Part shown: positions 15,170 through 15,790 of the stretch, one piece after another | Position numbering within the stretch: the first letter of the stretch is position 1 | Layout of the letters: each line of letters begins with the position of its first letter | Origin: Planctomycetaceae bacterium | GTDB taxonomy: Bacteria; Planctomycetota; Planctomycetia; Planctomycetales; Planctomycetaceae | Length of the DNA: 15,790 bases | Direction: 5' to 3' | NCBI GenBank assembly: GCA_029259875.1 | Contig: JAJDEK010000354.1 | Span: 1-15,790, forward strand | Notes under the pieces: generated by a model | Databases searched by the model: none | What the model was told of the DNA's origin: nothing | What the model saw: the letters and a program-made list of their open reading frames with translations, nothing else | Position numbers and translations under genes: made by a program

Positions 15170-15448
15170 CCAGCTTCTGATTGGGATTCTTGTTAAAACC
15201 GATAGATTGCGTAAAAAGACCGTCAACTGTCCGTTTCGTCTGGTTTTCCTAAACCTATGTAAGAACTACGGTTTGTACTTGACGGAGTGAAGACGGGGCT
15301 GCAAAATAGACGATAAATAAACACCTGCCTATGTATTGATGTGTTAAGACCTTCAAACAACGTACGATGCAGTTTTGCTGTTCCGTGCGTCCCGCCCAGA
15401 TAGTCCAGCTATCTGATTATTTTGAAGAGAACGGAAGGAAGGAGACCC
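15170..15448. other. Intergenic region upstream of the DUF1549 gene, with a possible promoter
   Basis: No gene is seen. TTGACG (15279-15284) followed 17 bp later by CAAAAT (15302-15307) could be a sigma-70-type promoter, about 140 bp before the next start; the -10 is poor. No clear terminator for the PQQ gene is visible. Confidence 0.35.
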
Positions 15449-15790
15449 ATGTTTCGGACAAACATGCGTGTTTACGTTTTGCTTCTCGTCATTTTCATGT
15501 TGAACGCTCTCAGCGCGCAACCCGCATTTACAGACTCCCCAAACCTGGCAGAGGGGCCTTTGGTTGCCAAAAAACCTAAGCTGCCTACAGGCAAACCTCT
15601 CCATAAACTTATCGATGAACAGATCCAGTCTCACTACAAAGACGATTCGCAATTTGTGTCTGTTCTCAGTAGCGACGGTGAATTTCTAAGAAGAGTTTAC
15701 CTCGATCTGACAGGCCGTATTCCATCCATTAATCAGACACGCGAATTTTTAACTGATCGCCGGCCTGATAAGCGAATGGTCCTGGTAAAC
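15449..15790 (+). CDS. Secreted DUF1549 (PSCyt2) domain protein, 3' partial
   Basis: An ATG at 15449 opens 114 codons without a stop to the window end. GGAAGGAG (15437-15444 region) lies just upstream and fixes the start. A second Met at codon 6 begins a signal peptide (R-V-Y-V-L-L-L-V-I-F-M-L-N-A-L-S-A, cut before Q-P). After a Lys/Pro-rich linker comes H-K-L-I-D-E-Q-I, then S-D-G-E-F-L-R-R-V-Y-L-D-L-T-G-R-I-P-S at about residues 74-92. That is the diagnostic start of DUF1549, a domain found almost only in planctomycetes and relatives, usually followed by DUF1553 and sometimes with a cytochrome-c-like domain. These proteins are secreted and of unknown function, and often sit beside DUF1501 genes. 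The remainder, including any haem site, is outside the window. Confidence 0.88.
   Translation, partial: MFRTNMRVYVLLLVIFMLNALSAQPAFTDSPNLAEGPLVAKKPKLPTGKPLHKLIDEQIQSHYKDDSQFVSVLSSDGEFLRRVYLDLTGRIPSINQTREFLTDRRPDKRMVLVN

Noticed and set aside
15367..15579. 70-codon plus-strand ORF near the window end
   Set aside because: It is out of frame with the DUF1549 gene, which has a strong ribosome site, signal peptide and family motif.

Overview
The window looks like part of a planctomycete chromosome, probably from the Gimesia/Rubinisphaera side of the phylum. This rests on family content: a giant repeat protein of alternating choice-of-anchor-D and golvesin-like domains with a C-terminal metzincin-type domain, a secreted Cys-type sulfatase, a PQQ-like beta-propeller protein with an N-terminal membrane anchor, the N-terminus of a secreted DUF1549 (PSCyt2) protein, and a Flp-like pilin with an ISAELV-type N-terminus. 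The genus is an inference; no 16S or other diagnostic marker is present.

Layout, left to right. 1-2633 (+) is the 3' part of a very long surface or secreted repeat protein, interrupted by one in-frame TAG at 1608-1610 and ending at a clear intrinsic terminator. 2693-3590 is a gene-poor stretch with only doubtful small ORFs, a 13-bp direct repeat and a hairpin. 3603-4076 (+) is a monocistronic Flp-type pilin-like gene with a Cys-rich tail and its own terminator. It faces a tRNA-Ala(GGC) gene on the minus strand (4248-4320), which also has its own terminator. 4609-5172 (+) is a DinB-family metal-binding four-helix protein. It converges on lexA (5279-5884, -), whose upstream region is rich in inverted repeats.

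6075-9602 (-) is a 1175-residue three-part fusion of an LplT-like MFS flippase, a PlsC-type acyltransferase and an acyl-ACP synthetase (Aas-like), expected to re-acylate lysophospholipids. A short leader ORF with a strong Shine-Dalgarno sequence may precede it. 9915-10889 (-) is a membrane-anchored VWA-domain protein with a TonB/TolA-like S-x3-H pattern in its single helix.

11186-15169 (+) is a closely spaced set of four genes: a DCC-family thiol oxidoreductase (DUF393), a sulfamidase-like sulfatase, a small membrane protein, and a membrane-anchored PQQ-like propeller protein. The last two are 16 bp apart and almost certainly co-transcribed. The window ends inside a DUF1549 gene beginning at 15449.

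The possible functional clusters are an SOS/DNA-damage pair (dinB-like and lexA, sharing a 13-bp upstream word) and a membrane-lipid repair gene. The most notable observations are the amber codon in the giant gene, the Ser-Gly (not Ala-Gly) predicted cleavage dipeptide in LexA, the repeat architecture of the lexA upstream region, the three-domain lysophospholipid repair fusion, and the TonB-like anchor on the VWA protein. No complete new defence or mobile system was found.
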